Source of the DNA: Gp7-AA6 sp036395755
Lineage (GTDB): Bacteria; Acidobacteriota; Thermoanaerobaculia; UBA5066; Gp7-AA6
Length of the DNA stretch: 64,000 nt
Direction of reading: 5' to 3'
NCBI GenBank assembly: GCA_036395755.1
Contig: DASWCZ010000094.1
Coordinates: forward strand, 22,085-86,084
The translations under genes and the position numbers were made by a program. Below are positions 41,962-50,618 of this stretch, in pieces. Below the pieces are notes generated by a model that saw only the letters and a list, made by a program, of their open reading frames with translations, ran no database searches and was not told the DNA's origin. How positions within the stretch are numbered: position 1 is the first letter of the stretch; each line of letters begins with the position of its first letter.

Positions 41962-43199
41962 TCGCTCGTGACCGGCGCCGGCTCCGGCGCCGGCCGAGCG
42001 GTCTCGCGGCGCACGGCCGCGACGACCCGCGTGGGCAGCGCCCAGAGGTTGTTGAACCCGGCCGCGTCCTTCTGATCGTAGACGCCGTCCTCTCCGAACG
42101 TCGCGAGGTCGTGCCGGTAGAGCGAGTACGGCGAGGTCCGGGAAACTGCGAGACAGAAGCCTTTGAAGAGCGTCAACCGGACGCTGCCGCTGACCCACCG
42201 GTGCGAGCTCTCCAGGAAGGCGTCGAAGGACGCCCGCAACGGAGAGTGCCAGAGCCCGTTGTAAACGAGCTCGGCGTACCGGGGTGAGATGGTCTCGCGG
42301 AAGTGGTGGGTCTCGCGGTCGAGCGTCAGGGATTCGAGATCCGAGAGCGCCGCCATGAGGACGGTTCCGGCCGGGGTCTCGTAGACACCGCGGCTCTTCA
42401 TTCCGACCAGGCGGTTTTCGACGAGGTCGATCCGGCCGACCCCGTGCGCGCCGGCGAGCGTGTTGAGCGCGGCCACGAGCTCTTCGGGCCGGAGCCGGCG
42501 GCCGTTGACGCCGACCGGAAATCCGCGCTCGAACTCGATCTCCACGACTTCGGGCTCGTCGGGCGCCTTCGCGGGATCGCAGGTCGTCTGGAACATGTCT
42601 TCGGAAGGTGCAACCGCGGGATCCTCCAGGATCCCCCCCTCGTACGAGGTGTGCCAGAGGTTCTGGTCGATCGAGTAGGGCTTCGCCGCCGTGACGGGCA
42701 CGGGAATGCCGTGCCGCGCGGCATAGGCAATCTCGTCCTCGCGCGACTTGAGCGTCCACTCGCGCCACGGCGCGATGATCGGCAGCTCCGGGGCAAGAGC
42801 CCGGTAGGCGAGCTCGAAGCGAACCTGGTCGTTCCCTTTTCCCGTGCAGCCGTGCGCGAGCGCGTCGCAGCCGGTCTCCTTCGCGACCTCGACCTGGACG
42901 CGCGCGATCAAGGGCCGCGCGAGCGCGGTGCCGAGCAAGTAGCGGCCTTCGTAGACCGCACCGGCGCGGAGCGCCGGAAAGACGTAGTCCGAGACGAAGA
43001 CGTTCTTGACGTCGACGACGCGGCATTCGATCGCGCCGCTCGCGAGGGCTTTCCGCTCGACGGCGGCGAAGTTCTCGATCTGCCCGACGTTCGCCACGAC
43101 CGCGACGACCTGGCAGCCGTACGCTTCTCGCAGCCAGGGAATGATGACCGACGTATCGAGACCTCCGGAGTACGCGAGCGCGACCTTTTCGACGTTCAC
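41958..43199 (-). CDS. argG: Argininosuccinate synthase
   Basis: A 413-aa enzyme coupling citrulline and aspartate with ATP. P-loop-like AYSGGLDTSVIIPWL (~8-22), then AHGCTGKGNDQVRFELAYRALAP and TAAKPYSIDQNLWHTSYEGGILEDP. GTG 43199 overlaps the argD stop (GTGA), with GGAAGGG just before. The substrate citrulline needs ornithine carbamoyltransferase; no argF lies in this operon. Confidence 0.95.
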   Translation of the reverse strand: MNVEKVALAYSGGLDTSVIIPWLREAYGCQVVAVVANVGQIENFAAVERKALASGAIECRVVDVKNVFVSDYVFPALRAGAVYEGRYLLGTALARPLIARVQVEVAKETGCDALAHGCTGKGNDQVRFELAYRALAPELPIIAPWREWTLKSREDEIAYAARHGIPVPVTAAKPYSIDQNLWHTSYEGGILEDPAVAPSEDMFQTTCDPAKAPDEPEVVEIEFERGFPVGVNGRRLRPEELVAALNTLAGAHGVGRIDLVENRLVGMKSRGVYETPAGTVLMAALSDLESLTLDRETHHFRETISPRYAELVYNGLWHSPLRASFDAFLESSHRWVSGSVRLTLFKGFCLAVSRTSPYSLYRHDLATFGEDGVYDQKDAAGFNNLWALPTRVVAAVRRETARPAPEPAPVTSE

Positions 43200-44449
43200 G
43201 CGATTTCCCTTCCTTTCTCCGATCGTGTTTCCGGCGACGAGACCGCGGCGAGAGCCTCGTCGAGGATTCGCACCGCCGCATCCACCTCCGCCGCTGAGAC
43301 GATAAGCGGGGGAGCGAATCGCAAGGTGTTGGGCCGGACGGCGTTCACGAGAAGGCCGCGCGCGAGACACGCCTCGACGACCGGGGCCGCCTCGATCGAC
43401 AGGTCCGCGCCGACCAACAGACCCTCGCCGCGGATCTCCCCCAAGAACGGCTGGCTCTCCCGCAGCTTTTCGAGGCCCTTTGCGAGAAGCGTTCCCATTG
43501 CCGCGGCGTTCCCGACGAGACCCTCCCTTTCGATCGCGTCGAGGACGGCGCAGATCGCGGCGGAGGCGAGCGCGTTGCCGCCGAACGTCGAGCCGTGGTC
43601 TCCCGGCACGAAGTGCGACGCGGCCTCCTCCGTCGCGAGGACGACGCCCGCCGGTACCCCGCCGGCGACGCCTTTGGCGAGCGTCACGACGTCGGGCCGG
43701 ATGCCGGAATGCTCGAACGCGAACATCTTGCCGGTGCGCCCGATCCCCGTCTGGACCTCGTCGAAGAGGAGGAGCAGATCGTTCCGCTCGGCGAGCGCGG
43801 AGAGGCCCGCGAGGTATCCGTTCGAAGGCGGGACGATGCCGCCCTCTCCCTGCACGGGCTCGACTAAAATCGCAACGGTCGCTGGAGTCACTGCACGGCG
43901 CATCGCGTCCAAATCGTCGTAGGGGACGAACCGGAAGCCGGCCGGCATCGGCTCGAACCCCAACTGATAACGGGCGTTTCCGGTGGCCGCAAGAGTTGCG
44001 AGCGTCCGGCCGTGGAACGAGTTGTGGGTCACCAGGATCTCGTGGGAGTCTGGCCCCTTCACGGATTTCCCGCGCTTCCTTGCGAGCTTGATCGCGGCTT
44101 CGTTGGCCTCCGCGCCGCTGTTGCAGAAGAACGCGCGGGGAAGCCCGGCGAGAGCGGTCAAGCGCCGTGCCGCCTCGACCTGTTCCGGGATCTGGTAGAG
44201 GTTCGAGACGTGGACGTAGCGCGCCGCCTGTCCGGAGATCGCGCGGACGAGCGCCGGGTGGGCGTGGCCGAGGCAGGACACCGCGATCCCGCCGATGAAG
44301 TCCAGGTACTCCCGCCCCTCCAGGTCGAAGAGCCGAACGCCCCGTCCGTGCGAGAAAGCGACCGGCGCGCGCTTGTAGTTGCGGAAGAGGACGCGGTCCG
44401 CTTCCCGGATCACCGAAGCGGTGCCGGCGAGCTCGCGTTTCTCGGTCAT
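43196..44449 (-). CDS. argD: Acetylornithine aminotransferase
   Basis: A 417-aa class III PLP aminotransferase. GGIAVSCLGHAHPALV, FCNSGAEANEAAIKLARK (PLP phosphate site), VEPVQGEGGIVPP, LLLFDEVQTGIGRTGKMFAFEHSGIRPDVVTLAKGVAGG with the PLP lysine (Lys in TLAKGVAGG), and GDHGSTFGGNALASAA are all present. It overlaps argB (ATGA) and argG (GTGA). Such enzymes can also work in lysine synthesis. Confidence 0.94.
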   Translation of the reverse strand: MTEKRELAGTASVIREADRVLFRNYKRAPVAFSHGRGVRLFDLEGREYLDFIGGIAVSCLGHAHPALVRAISGQAARYVHVSNLYQIPEQVEAARRLTALAGLPRAFFCNSGAEANEAAIKLARKRGKSVKGPDSHEILVTHNSFHGRTLATLAATGNARYQLGFEPMPAGFRFVPYDDLDAMRRAVTPATVAILVEPVQGEGGIVPPSNGYLAGLSALAERNDLLLLFDEVQTGIGRTGKMFAFEHSGIRPDVVTLAKGVAGGVPAGVVLATEEAASHFVPGDHGSTFGGNALASAAICAVLDAIEREGLVGNAAAMGTLLAKGLEKLRESQPFLGEIRGEGLLVGADLSIEAAPVVEACLARGLLVNAVRPNTLRFAPPLIVSAAEVDAAVRILDEALAAVSSPETRSEKGREIA

Positions 44450-45360
44450 GCGGGCGACGCCAGCGCCATGGGCTCGGGCGTGACGGGGTGGATCATCGTG
44501 CCGACGCCGGACCGGGTGAAGAGCTCGAGGAGGAGCGAGTGCGGCGTCTCTGCGCCGACGATGTGCGCGGAGGGAACGCCTCCTTCGACGGCCGCGAGCG
44601 CGGCTTCGACTTTCGGGATCATGCCGCGGGAAACGACGCCGCCGGTCACGAGAGTGCGCGCTTCCTCCGGCGAAAGCTCGGAGAGGAGCTCGCGGCCTCC
44701 CGAGATTTCCCGATAGATCCCGGGGACGTCGGTCAGCAGGACCAGCTTGTCCGCGCGCATGGCCACCGCGAGCGCGGCGGCCGCCGTGTCGGCGTTCAAG
44801 TTGTACGCGCGTCCGTCGGACCCGACGCCGAGCGATGCGACGACGGGAAGGAAGCCTTCTCCGAGCAGGACTTCCACGATCCGCGGCTCGACCCGGTCGA
44901 CCTCGCCGACGAAACCGAGCTCGAGCGAGCGAGCGTGCGGCTTCGCGTGCAGAACCCGCGCGTCTTTCCCGGAGACGCCCACAGCGCGGCCGCCGGCGTG
45001 CGCAATCAGGTTCACAAGCCGCTTGTTGACGGCGCCACCGAGAACCCGCTCGACGATCTCCATCGTCTTCGCGTCGGTCACCCGGAGTCCGTCCACGAAT
45101 TGCGAAGATCCTCCGGCGCTCTCGATCTCGCGAGTGATCTCCGGGCCGCCGCCGTGCACGAGGATCGGGCGGACGCCCGCCTGCTGGAGGAGGACGAGGT
45201 CCTCGGGCACCGTCCCTGTCGCGGCCGAATCGACGGCGCTGCCGCCGAACTTGACCACGACTGTTCTGCCCCGCCACGCCGCGACGTAGCGGAGCGCCTG
45301 CGCGAGCGAAGACCCGATCGCGTCGGGATTGGCCGAGAAGCCGTTCCAGGTTCCGCTCAT
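44446..45360 (-). CDS. argB: Acetylglutamate kinase
   Basis: A 304-aa amino-acid kinase phosphorylating N-acetylglutamate. Signature VVVKFGGSAV (~36-45), PILVHGGGPEITREIESAGGS, VDGLRVTDAKTMEIVERVLGG, and LNADTAAAALAVAMRADKLVLLTDVPGI. It has an N-terminal helix (~1-30), a feature linked with arginine-sensitive hexameric forms, so feedback inhibition is possible. Starts in the argJ stop (ATGA). Confidence 0.94.
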   Translation of the reverse strand: MSGTWNGFSANPDAIGSSLAQALRYVAAWRGRTVVVKFGGSAVDSAATGTVPEDLVLLQQAGVRPILVHGGGPEITREIESAGGSSQFVDGLRVTDAKTMEIVERVLGGAVNKRLVNLIAHAGGRAVGVSGKDARVLHAKPHARSLELGFVGEVDRVEPRIVEVLLGEGFLPVVASLGVGSDGRAYNLNADTAAAALAVAMRADKLVLLTDVPGIYREISGGRELLSELSPEEARTLVTGGVVSRGMIPKVEAALAAVEGGVPSAHIVGAETPHSLLLELFTRSGVGTMIHPVTPEPMALASPA

Positions 45361-46595
45361 GTCGTGTAGCTCCCGTTGATCCGCACGTACTCCTCCGAGA
45401 GGTCGCAGGTCCAGACGCGCGAGGCGCCGGTCCCGACGCTCAGGCGGATGCGGATCGCAATTTCTTTTCCCTCGAGCACCGCCGCGGCGGCGTCCCACAC
45501 TTCCGGCAGGCCCAGGCCGCCGCGGACGACCGCGAGCTCTCCAAAGAAGACGTCCGTCGTCTCCTCGGCCATCTCGACGCCGGAGCGCCCGAGCGCCGCC
45601 AGGATCCTTCCCCAGTTTGGCTCGCCGCCGTGGAGAGCGGTCTTGACGAGCAGCGAGTTGGCGACCGTCATCGCGGCCTGGTGCGCCTCGGCATCAGAGA
45701 CCGCTCCCTCGACCGCGATCGAGACGAGCTTCGTCGCGCCCTCTCCGTCGCGCACAACCATGCGCGCGAGCTCCGACGCGACGGCGGTCAAACCCGCCGT
45801 GAAGCGCGAGAACGACTCGCCGTTCGTGATGGGAGCGCCGCCGGCCCGGCCGTTCGCGAGCACGAGGAGCGTGTCGTTGGTGCTCGTGTCGCCGTCGACG
45901 GTGATCGAGTTGAACGACCCGGCGACCGCGTGCGTCAGCGCCCGCCGCAGAACGGCGGGGGGCAGGGCCGCGTCCGTCGTCAGGAAGCAGAGCGTGGTCG
46001 CGAGGCTCGGATGGATCATTCCCGCGCCCTTCGCCATCCCTCCGATCGTCACTTCGACCCCGTCGATCTCGAGTTCCACCGCGCAGGTTTTCGGGAAGGT
46101 GTCGGTGGTCCGGATGGCTTCCGCGGCGGCGTTTCCTCCGCCGGCGGAGAGATCCGCGGCGGCGCGGGGGATCCCCCGCCGGATGGCGTCCATGGGAAGG
46201 GGGACGCCGATCACCCCGGTGGACGCGACGAGAACCAGCCCGGCGTCGAGACCCAGCGCCTCGCCTGCGATTCGCGCCATCTCGGCGGCGTCGGCGAGGC
46301 CGGGCTCGCCGGTGCACGCGTTGGCGTTGCCGCTGTTGACGACGACGGCCTGCGCTCGCCCCGAGGCGATCGCGCGCTGTGTGTACTTGACCGGCGCGGC
46401 TTTCACCCTGTTCGTCGTGAAGACGCCGGCCGCGGAGCAGGGAACCTCCGAGACGAGAAGCGCGAGGTCTGGATTTTCCCGCTTGACGCCGCTGTGGATT
46501 CCGGCTGCGCGGAAGCCCGTCGGGCTGGCGGCGTTTCCGTCCGTGCGGGTGACCGTCTCGGCGTCGGTCAGGGTCTGGCCGGACCTCTTCATCAC
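45357..46595 (-). CDS. argJ: Glutamate N-acetyltransferase/amino-acid acetyltransferase
   Basis: A 412-aa ArgJ, which recycles the acetyl group from acetylornithine to glutamate and is cut into two chains by self-cleavage. Cleavage is expected before a Thr of KGAGMIHPSLA-TTLCFLTTDA (~190-210). VASTGVIGVPLPMD and FNSITVDGDTSTNDTLLVLANGRAG are typical. The start is GTG 46595 (GTGA overlap with argC) or the next codon, ATG 46592. ArgJ implies the cyclic arginine route. Confidence 0.94.
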   Translation of the reverse strand: MMKRSGQTLTDAETVTRTDGNAASPTGFRAAGIHSGVKRENPDLALLVSEVPCSAAGVFTTNRVKAAPVKYTQRAIASGRAQAVVVNSGNANACTGEPGLADAAEMARIAGEALGLDAGLVLVASTGVIGVPLPMDAIRRGIPRAAADLSAGGGNAAAEAIRTTDTFPKTCAVELEIDGVEVTIGGMAKGAGMIHPSLATTLCFLTTDAALPPAVLRRALTHAVAGSFNSITVDGDTSTNDTLLVLANGRAGGAPITNGESFSRFTAGLTAVASELARMVVRDGEGATKLVSIAVEGAVSDAEAHQAAMTVANSLLVKTALHGGEPNWGRILAALGRSGVEMAEETTDVFFGELAVVRGGLGLPEVWDAAAAVLEGKEIAIRIRLSVGTGASRVWTCDLSEEYVRINGSYTT

Positions 46596-47629
46596 GGATA
46601 CATCCCGGCCGCCCAGAGACCTTCGGTCTCCGGGAGGCCGAACATCAGGTTCATGTTCTGGATCGCCTGGCCTGCCGCGCCCTTGACGAGGTTATCGATC
46701 GCGGAGACGACGACCGCCAGGCCGCGCTGCCCGTCGACGCGCACGGCGACGTCGCAGAAGTTCGCGCCGAGCGTCGCTTTCGTCTGGGGAAGATCGTGCT
46801 CGAGAACGCGGACGAAGGGCTCCTTCGCGTAGGCCGTCTGATAGAGCGCGAGCAGGTCGGCGGCGTCGAGCTTCTCCGCGAGCGGCGCATAGCACGTCGC
46901 TAAGATCCCGCGGGTCATCGGCGCGAGGTGCGGGGCGAAATACACGGATACCGGACTGCCGGCCTCCGCGAACGTCTGCTCCATTTCGGGACCGTGTTGG
47001 TGCTCGCCCAGCTTGTACGGCTTGACGTTCTCATTGACCTCGGAAAAGTGCGTCGCGGCGGACGGACTGCGGCCCGCGCCGGAGACGCCCGACTTCGCAT
47101 CCACGATCACGGGCCCGCGGACGTGGCCGCTCGCCAGCAGCGGGAGAAGCGCGAGCGCCGCCGCCGTGGGATAGCAGCCGGGGTTGGCGACCAGGCGCGC
47201 GGAGCGGACTCTCTCCCGGTTGGCTTCGGGAAGCCCGTAGACAGCCTCCTGGAGGAGCGGGGCGGCGCCGTGGTCGGAACCGTACCAGCGGGCGTAGGTC
47301 GCCGCGTCCTTCAAGCGGAAGTCGGCCCCGAGGTCGATCACCCGCGCGGTGCCCTCGAGGAGCGTCGGAACCGCCTCGATCGCGGCGCCATGGGGAAGCG
47401 CGAGAAAGACCACGTCGGAGTCCTCTGCCATCTGCCGCCAGCCGGTGCCGTTTAACTTGTGATCGGCGAAGCCCCGGAGGTTCGGAAAGACGTCCGCAAG
47501 CGGACGTCCCTGCTCGCGGAACGCCGTCAGGTGCACGACTTGAACGCCCGGATGATGCGCGAGCCAGCGAACGAGCTCCCCGCCCGCGTACCCCGACGCC
47601 CCTGCCACGCTCGCCCGGATCCGGTCCAT
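46592..47629 (-). CDS. argC: N-acetyl-gamma-glutamyl-phosphate reductase
   Basis: A 345-aa NADPH-dependent reductase. N-terminal Rossmann motif SVAGASGYAGGELVRWLAHHPG, LPHGAAIEAVP, and the active-site Cys in VANPGCYPTAAALALLPLL; GEHQHGPEMEQ and FAPHLAPMTRGI follow. ATG 47629 is directly preceded by the ARG box and predicted promoter, with no room for a ribosome-binding site. First gene of a 7.6 kb argCJBDGHR operon with overlaps at every junction. Confidence 0.95.
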   Translation of the reverse strand: MDRIRASVAGASGYAGGELVRWLAHHPGVQVVHLTAFREQGRPLADVFPNLRGFADHKLNGTGWRQMAEDSDVVFLALPHGAAIEAVPTLLEGTARVIDLGADFRLKDAATYARWYGSDHGAAPLLQEAVYGLPEANRERVRSARLVANPGCYPTAAALALLPLLASGHVRGPVIVDAKSGVSGAGRSPSAATHFSEVNENVKPYKLGEHQHGPEMEQTFAEAGSPVSVYFAPHLAPMTRGILATCYAPLAEKLDAADLLALYQTAYAKEPFVRVLEHDLPQTKATLGANFCDVAVRVDGQRGLAVVVSAIDNLVKGAAGQAIQNMNLMFGLPETEGLWAAGMYP

Positions 47630-47665
47630 CTGTATATTTATACATACTGCCGGATTTAATTGCAA
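47629..47665 (-). promoter_or_regulatory. argC promoter overlapped by an ARG box
   Basis: TCTGTATATTTATACATA (47629-47646) fits the ARG-box pattern TNTGNATWWWWATNCANA at every position and contains the exact inverted repeat TGTATA-TT-TATACA. On the minus strand TTGCAA (47665-47660), 17 bp and TATAAA (47642-47637) form the promoter, with the -10 inside the box. Transcription should start about at the A of ATG 47629. ArgR binding would block RNA polymerase directly. Confidence 0.8.
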
Positions 47666-47681
47666 GACGGCGGCGCGACTC

Positions 47682-48926
47682 CTACCGAAACGTGCCGGGA
47701 GAAAAGCTGTAAACCCGGGAGGGCTCGGGGAACTCCTCGGGAGGGAAGAGGGATTCCTGGATCGCCCGCGCGCCCAGCGTTTTCCCTCGCCAGGCGAGGA
47801 ACCCGCGGGCGCGGGATGCGACGGCCCCGAGCTTCGAGAAACTCGCGAGGTCGAGCCCCGTAACCGAGCGGCGGAGTGACAGAAGACGGTCGACGATCCG
47901 CGGACCGAGGCCCGGCACCCGGAGCAACGTTTCCCGATCGGCGCTCGCGGCGTCGACGGGGTATCGCTCCGGATGGGCGAGCGCCCACGTGAGTTTCGGG
48001 TCGCGCGAGAGAGGCAGGTTCCCGTCCGCCCCGTACACGAGGTCCTCCGGCTCGAAGCCGTACTCGCGAAGGAGGTGGTCGGCCTGGTAGAGCCGGTTCT
48101 CGCGTAGGACTGGCGTCTCCCGCTCGTCTTCGAGAGGCGTGTCCTCGATGGGTCGGAACGCGGCGAAGTGCGGATGGTGGAGAGCGCGTTCGCGCCAGAG
48201 GCGATGGCTCGTCTCGAGGAAGTCTCGGTCGGCCTCGGGCCCGATGCCAACGACGAATTGCGCGGTCGTCCCCGCCGCCGCGGCGCGTCCCGCGGGACGC
48301 GGATCCCCTTTGGCCCGCCGCGCTCCGAGCGACCGCGATCGATCGCGCACCCTGCGGAGGAGAGCGAGACCGTCCGCGAAGTTCTTCTCCGGCGCGACCC
48401 GGTCGAGCGTCGCCTGGCACGCCGCTTCGAGGTTGTACGAGACGCGGTCGCACAGATCCACCAGCCGGTCGATCTGCTCCGCCTCGGCGCCGGCGACAGC
48501 CTTCGCGTGGAGGTATCCCGTGTAGCGGCGGCGCAACCGCAGGATTTCGACGAGCTCGATCAACCGGTCCATCGCGAAGCGGGCACTCTTCGGGATTCCG
48601 GTCGTGACGAAGAGCCCGGAGACCCACCCGCGCCCGTAGGCCGTTAAGAAAACGTCGGCGAGCGTCGAGGGGGAGAGCGCGTGCCGCGGGATTTCGCGGC
48701 CGGCTCGCATCGGGCAGTAGTCACACGAGAAGGCGCAGGCGTTGGTGAGCAGGATCCGGAAGAGGAGGGTCTTCCCGAAACCGCGGTCCGCGAACGACCG
48801 GATGTTGATGGGATCGAGAGGCTGCCGTGCCCGGAGTCTCGTCGCGAGATCCGTCAGTGGCCCGTTCCCCTCCCGGTCGGAGAGGGCCTGGGACATGAGG
48901 AGTCGGATCTTCTCCTCGGTCTCCAT
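47682..48926 (-). CDS. Radical SAM protein with C-terminal helix-hairpin-helix (putative DNA modification/repair family)
   Basis: A 414-aa radical SAM enzyme. The [4Fe-4S] motif is C64-x3-C68-x2-C71 in LTNACAFSCDYCPMR. The core continues through YTGYLHAKAV and SYNLEAACQATLDRVAPEKNF to VVGIGPEADRDFLETS. A helix-hairpin-helix DNA-binding motif LLRVPGLGPRIVDRLLSLRR lies at ~330-350. The layout matches a family annotated as putative DNA modification/repair radical SAM proteins, usually found with a small partner gene that I do not see here. Function unproven. It is 52 nt upstream of argC but has no evident link to arginine. Confidence 0.8.
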   Translation of the reverse strand: METEEKIRLLMSQALSDREGNGPLTDLATRLRARQPLDPINIRSFADRGFGKTLLFRILLTNACAFSCDYCPMRAGREIPRHALSPSTLADVFLTAYGRGWVSGLFVTTGIPKSARFAMDRLIELVEILRLRRRYTGYLHAKAVAGAEAEQIDRLVDLCDRVSYNLEAACQATLDRVAPEKNFADGLALLRRVRDRSRSLGARRAKGDPRPAGRAAAAGTTAQFVVGIGPEADRDFLETSHRLWRERALHHPHFAAFRPIEDTPLEDERETPVLRENRLYQADHLLREYGFEPEDLVYGADGNLPLSRDPKLTWALAHPERYPVDAASADRETLLRVPGLGPRIVDRLLSLRRSVTGLDLASFSKLGAVASRARGFLAWRGKTLGARAIQESLFPPEEFPEPSRVYSFSPGTFR

Positions 48927-48959
48927 GAGGCGTAATTATGGCGTAAGTCAGTCGGCCGG

Positions 48960-50324
48960 TCAAGCCTGCTCGGGCTCTAACGACGGCACCCCGGCGGGCG
49001 CGATAGCGAGGAGGCGCTCCTCCTGCGCGAGAACCGAGCGAAGCTCTTCCAGGTCCTCTACCGTGGAGTCGGCCAGGCCCGCGAACGGCGCTTCCGAAAG
49101 CGCCTCGCGGTACGGCAGCGACGCGATCCCGCCGTCGCGCAGAGCGTCCAAGAGCTCGCGGGTGCGAAAGGCGTCGAAGGAGGAGTGGAGCCGGCGCAGG
49201 ACCGTGATCTCGTCGCCCGGTTCCTGGACTGCCGCGCGCACGGCGGCGAAAGCTCCCATGTTGCCGAGCGCCTCTTCCAGCAGGTCGGCGCGGAAGAACG
49301 GGTTTTCCCGCGGAAGGGCGGTCAGTGGCGCCGAGAGATCGGGGCCCCGCCGCGCGATTGCGCCGAGCACGCGAAGCCAGGCGGCTAAGTGGGCATAGAC
49401 GAGCGGGTGATGAAGGCGGAACGACTTCCCGGCCCCGCGCTTGCCGACGAGGACCGAGAGCGCCTGCCCGGTGGAGATGGGAACCCGCGTCGAGATCCTG
49501 CCGGCCAGCTGGATCGGACTTCCCGCCAGTCGCTCGATCGCGCCGATTTTCGCGAGATCGTTCAAGATCGTGAAATCCTCGATTTCCCTTTTCTTCGGAA
49601 ACCCGTCGACCCGGGCGTACGCGGACGCCTGGATCGCGAGGCACGACCCCATGCTCTGGTAGGCGTACGGCGACCCGGCCCACGCCAGGCCGAGCGTCTG
49701 GTAGCGCAGCGAGATCTCGTACAGGCGACCGGCGCGGGCGAGCGACCCTTGTTCGGAGAACCGGTGCTCGAAGAAATAGATCGCGGCCGCGGCGCGGTCA
49801 GCCCCGACCCCGGCGATCTGCTCGAAGTAGTCGCCGGGCAGAACCGTGTCGGCATCGGTCGCGTGGATCCAGGGCGATGCGATGCGGCCCGCCGCTCGCA
49901 GGCGGAGCACGAGATCGCACCCGATTTTCCGAGCGAGGCCGATGCCCTGCCCGGGCGGCAGAAAGTGACCGGGAGCGGAGCGATCGATGACGAGCAGCCG
50001 GCCGTGGGGATGATCGGAGAAACGAGCCGGAGGGTCCGTGGAAACGGTCCGGGACGGACCGAAGACCCGGGCGATCTCTTGCAGAACCGCCCGGTTCGCC
50101 TCGTGGACTTCCGTCGGCGAATCGGCGCGCGCGTTGACGACGACGATCACGAGCACAGGACCCATGGGGCCGGCCGGAACGGAGCGGATCGTTTCGAGGA
50201 GGCTGTCGTTCTCGGCGTACGCCGCGATCTCGAGCGCGTGCCCGAAATCTTCCTCGATCGAATTCGCGAGGGCCACTTCAGGCTCGGCGCCGCGAGCGAG
50301 GTATTCCGGGATGGTCTTCGTCAC
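48960..50324 (-). CDS. Family 2-like glycosyltransferase of unknown substrate
   Basis: A 454-aa protein without clear membrane segments. A short lead part (EEDFGHALEIAAYAENDSLLETIRSV) is followed by a GT-A-like domain with VLVIVVVNARADS, RLLVIDRSAPGHFLPPGQGIGLARKIG and the metal site WIHATDADTVLPGDYFEQI (~155-175). Acceptor-side residues include GSCLAIQASAYARVDGFPKKREIEDF. The remaining ~180 residues are helical. The closest types are GT2 enzymes of uncharacterised sugar-modification loci. GTG start with GAGGG just before. It is 12 nt downstream of the moaD-like gene. Confidence 0.7.
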   Translation of the reverse strand: MTKTIPEYLARGAEPEVALANSIEEDFGHALEIAAYAENDSLLETIRSVPAGPMGPVLVIVVVNARADSPTEVHEANRAVLQEIARVFGPSRTVSTDPPARFSDHPHGRLLVIDRSAPGHFLPPGQGIGLARKIGCDLVLRLRAAGRIASPWIHATDADTVLPGDYFEQIAGVGADRAAAAIYFFEHRFSEQGSLARAGRLYEISLRYQTLGLAWAGSPYAYQSMGSCLAIQASAYARVDGFPKKREIEDFTILNDLAKIGAIERLAGSPIQLAGRISTRVPISTGQALSVLVGKRGAGKSFRLHHPLVYAHLAAWLRVLGAIARRGPDLSAPLTALPRENPFFRADLLEEALGNMGAFAAVRAAVQEPGDEITVLRRLHSSFDAFRTRELLDALRDGGIASLPYREALSEAPFAGLADSTVEDLEELRSVLAQEERLLAIAPAGVPSLEPEQA

Positions 50325-50336
50325 CCTCGGCGCGGA

Positions 50337-50618
50337 TCAGCCTCCGCTGACCGCGGGCAGGATCGCGATCTCGCAATCGTCCGGAATCGGTGTCGCGAGC
50401 CCGTCGCCGAAACGGACGCAGTCCGCGCCGACGAAGAGGTTGACGTGGGGGCGGACCTCGCCCCGCTCGTCCAGAACGCGCCGCGCGACGCCCGGATATT
50501 TCGCGGCGAGCGCGGCGAGCGCCTCGGCGAGCGTTGCCGGGCAGCTCTCCAGGTCGACCCGGGAACGGCCCTCGGCGAAGTCGCGCAGCGGGCCGGGCAC
50601 GAAGAAATGGACCGGCAT
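50337..50618 (-). CDS. MoaD/ThiS-family ubiquitin-like sulfur carrier
   Basis: A 93-aa beta-grasp protein ending in Gly-Gly (AVSGG), as needed for adenylation and thiocarboxylation. VHFFVPGPLRDFAEGRSRVDLESCPATLAEALAALAAKYPG and the late DGLATPIPDDCEIAILPAVSGG fit MoaD. The ATG overlaps the stop of the BNR-repeat gene by 1 nt, and no molybdopterin or thiamine genes are near. It probably serves a dedicated pathway with the BNR protein rather than general cofactor synthesis (inference). Confidence 0.83.
   Translation of the reverse strand: MPVHFFVPGPLRDFAEGRSRVDLESCPATLAEALAALAAKYPGVARRVLDERGEVRPHVNLFVGADCVRFGDGLATPIPDDCEIAILPAVSGG

Noticed and set aside
40465..43281. 938-aa frame suggesting an ArgG-ArgH fusion
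   Set aside because: The N-terminal ~440 residues are out of the ArgG frame and meaningless; ArgH starts at GTG 41961.
50337..50618. MoaD as part of a molybdopterin locus
   Set aside because: No moaA, moaC, moaE, moeA or mog gene in the window.
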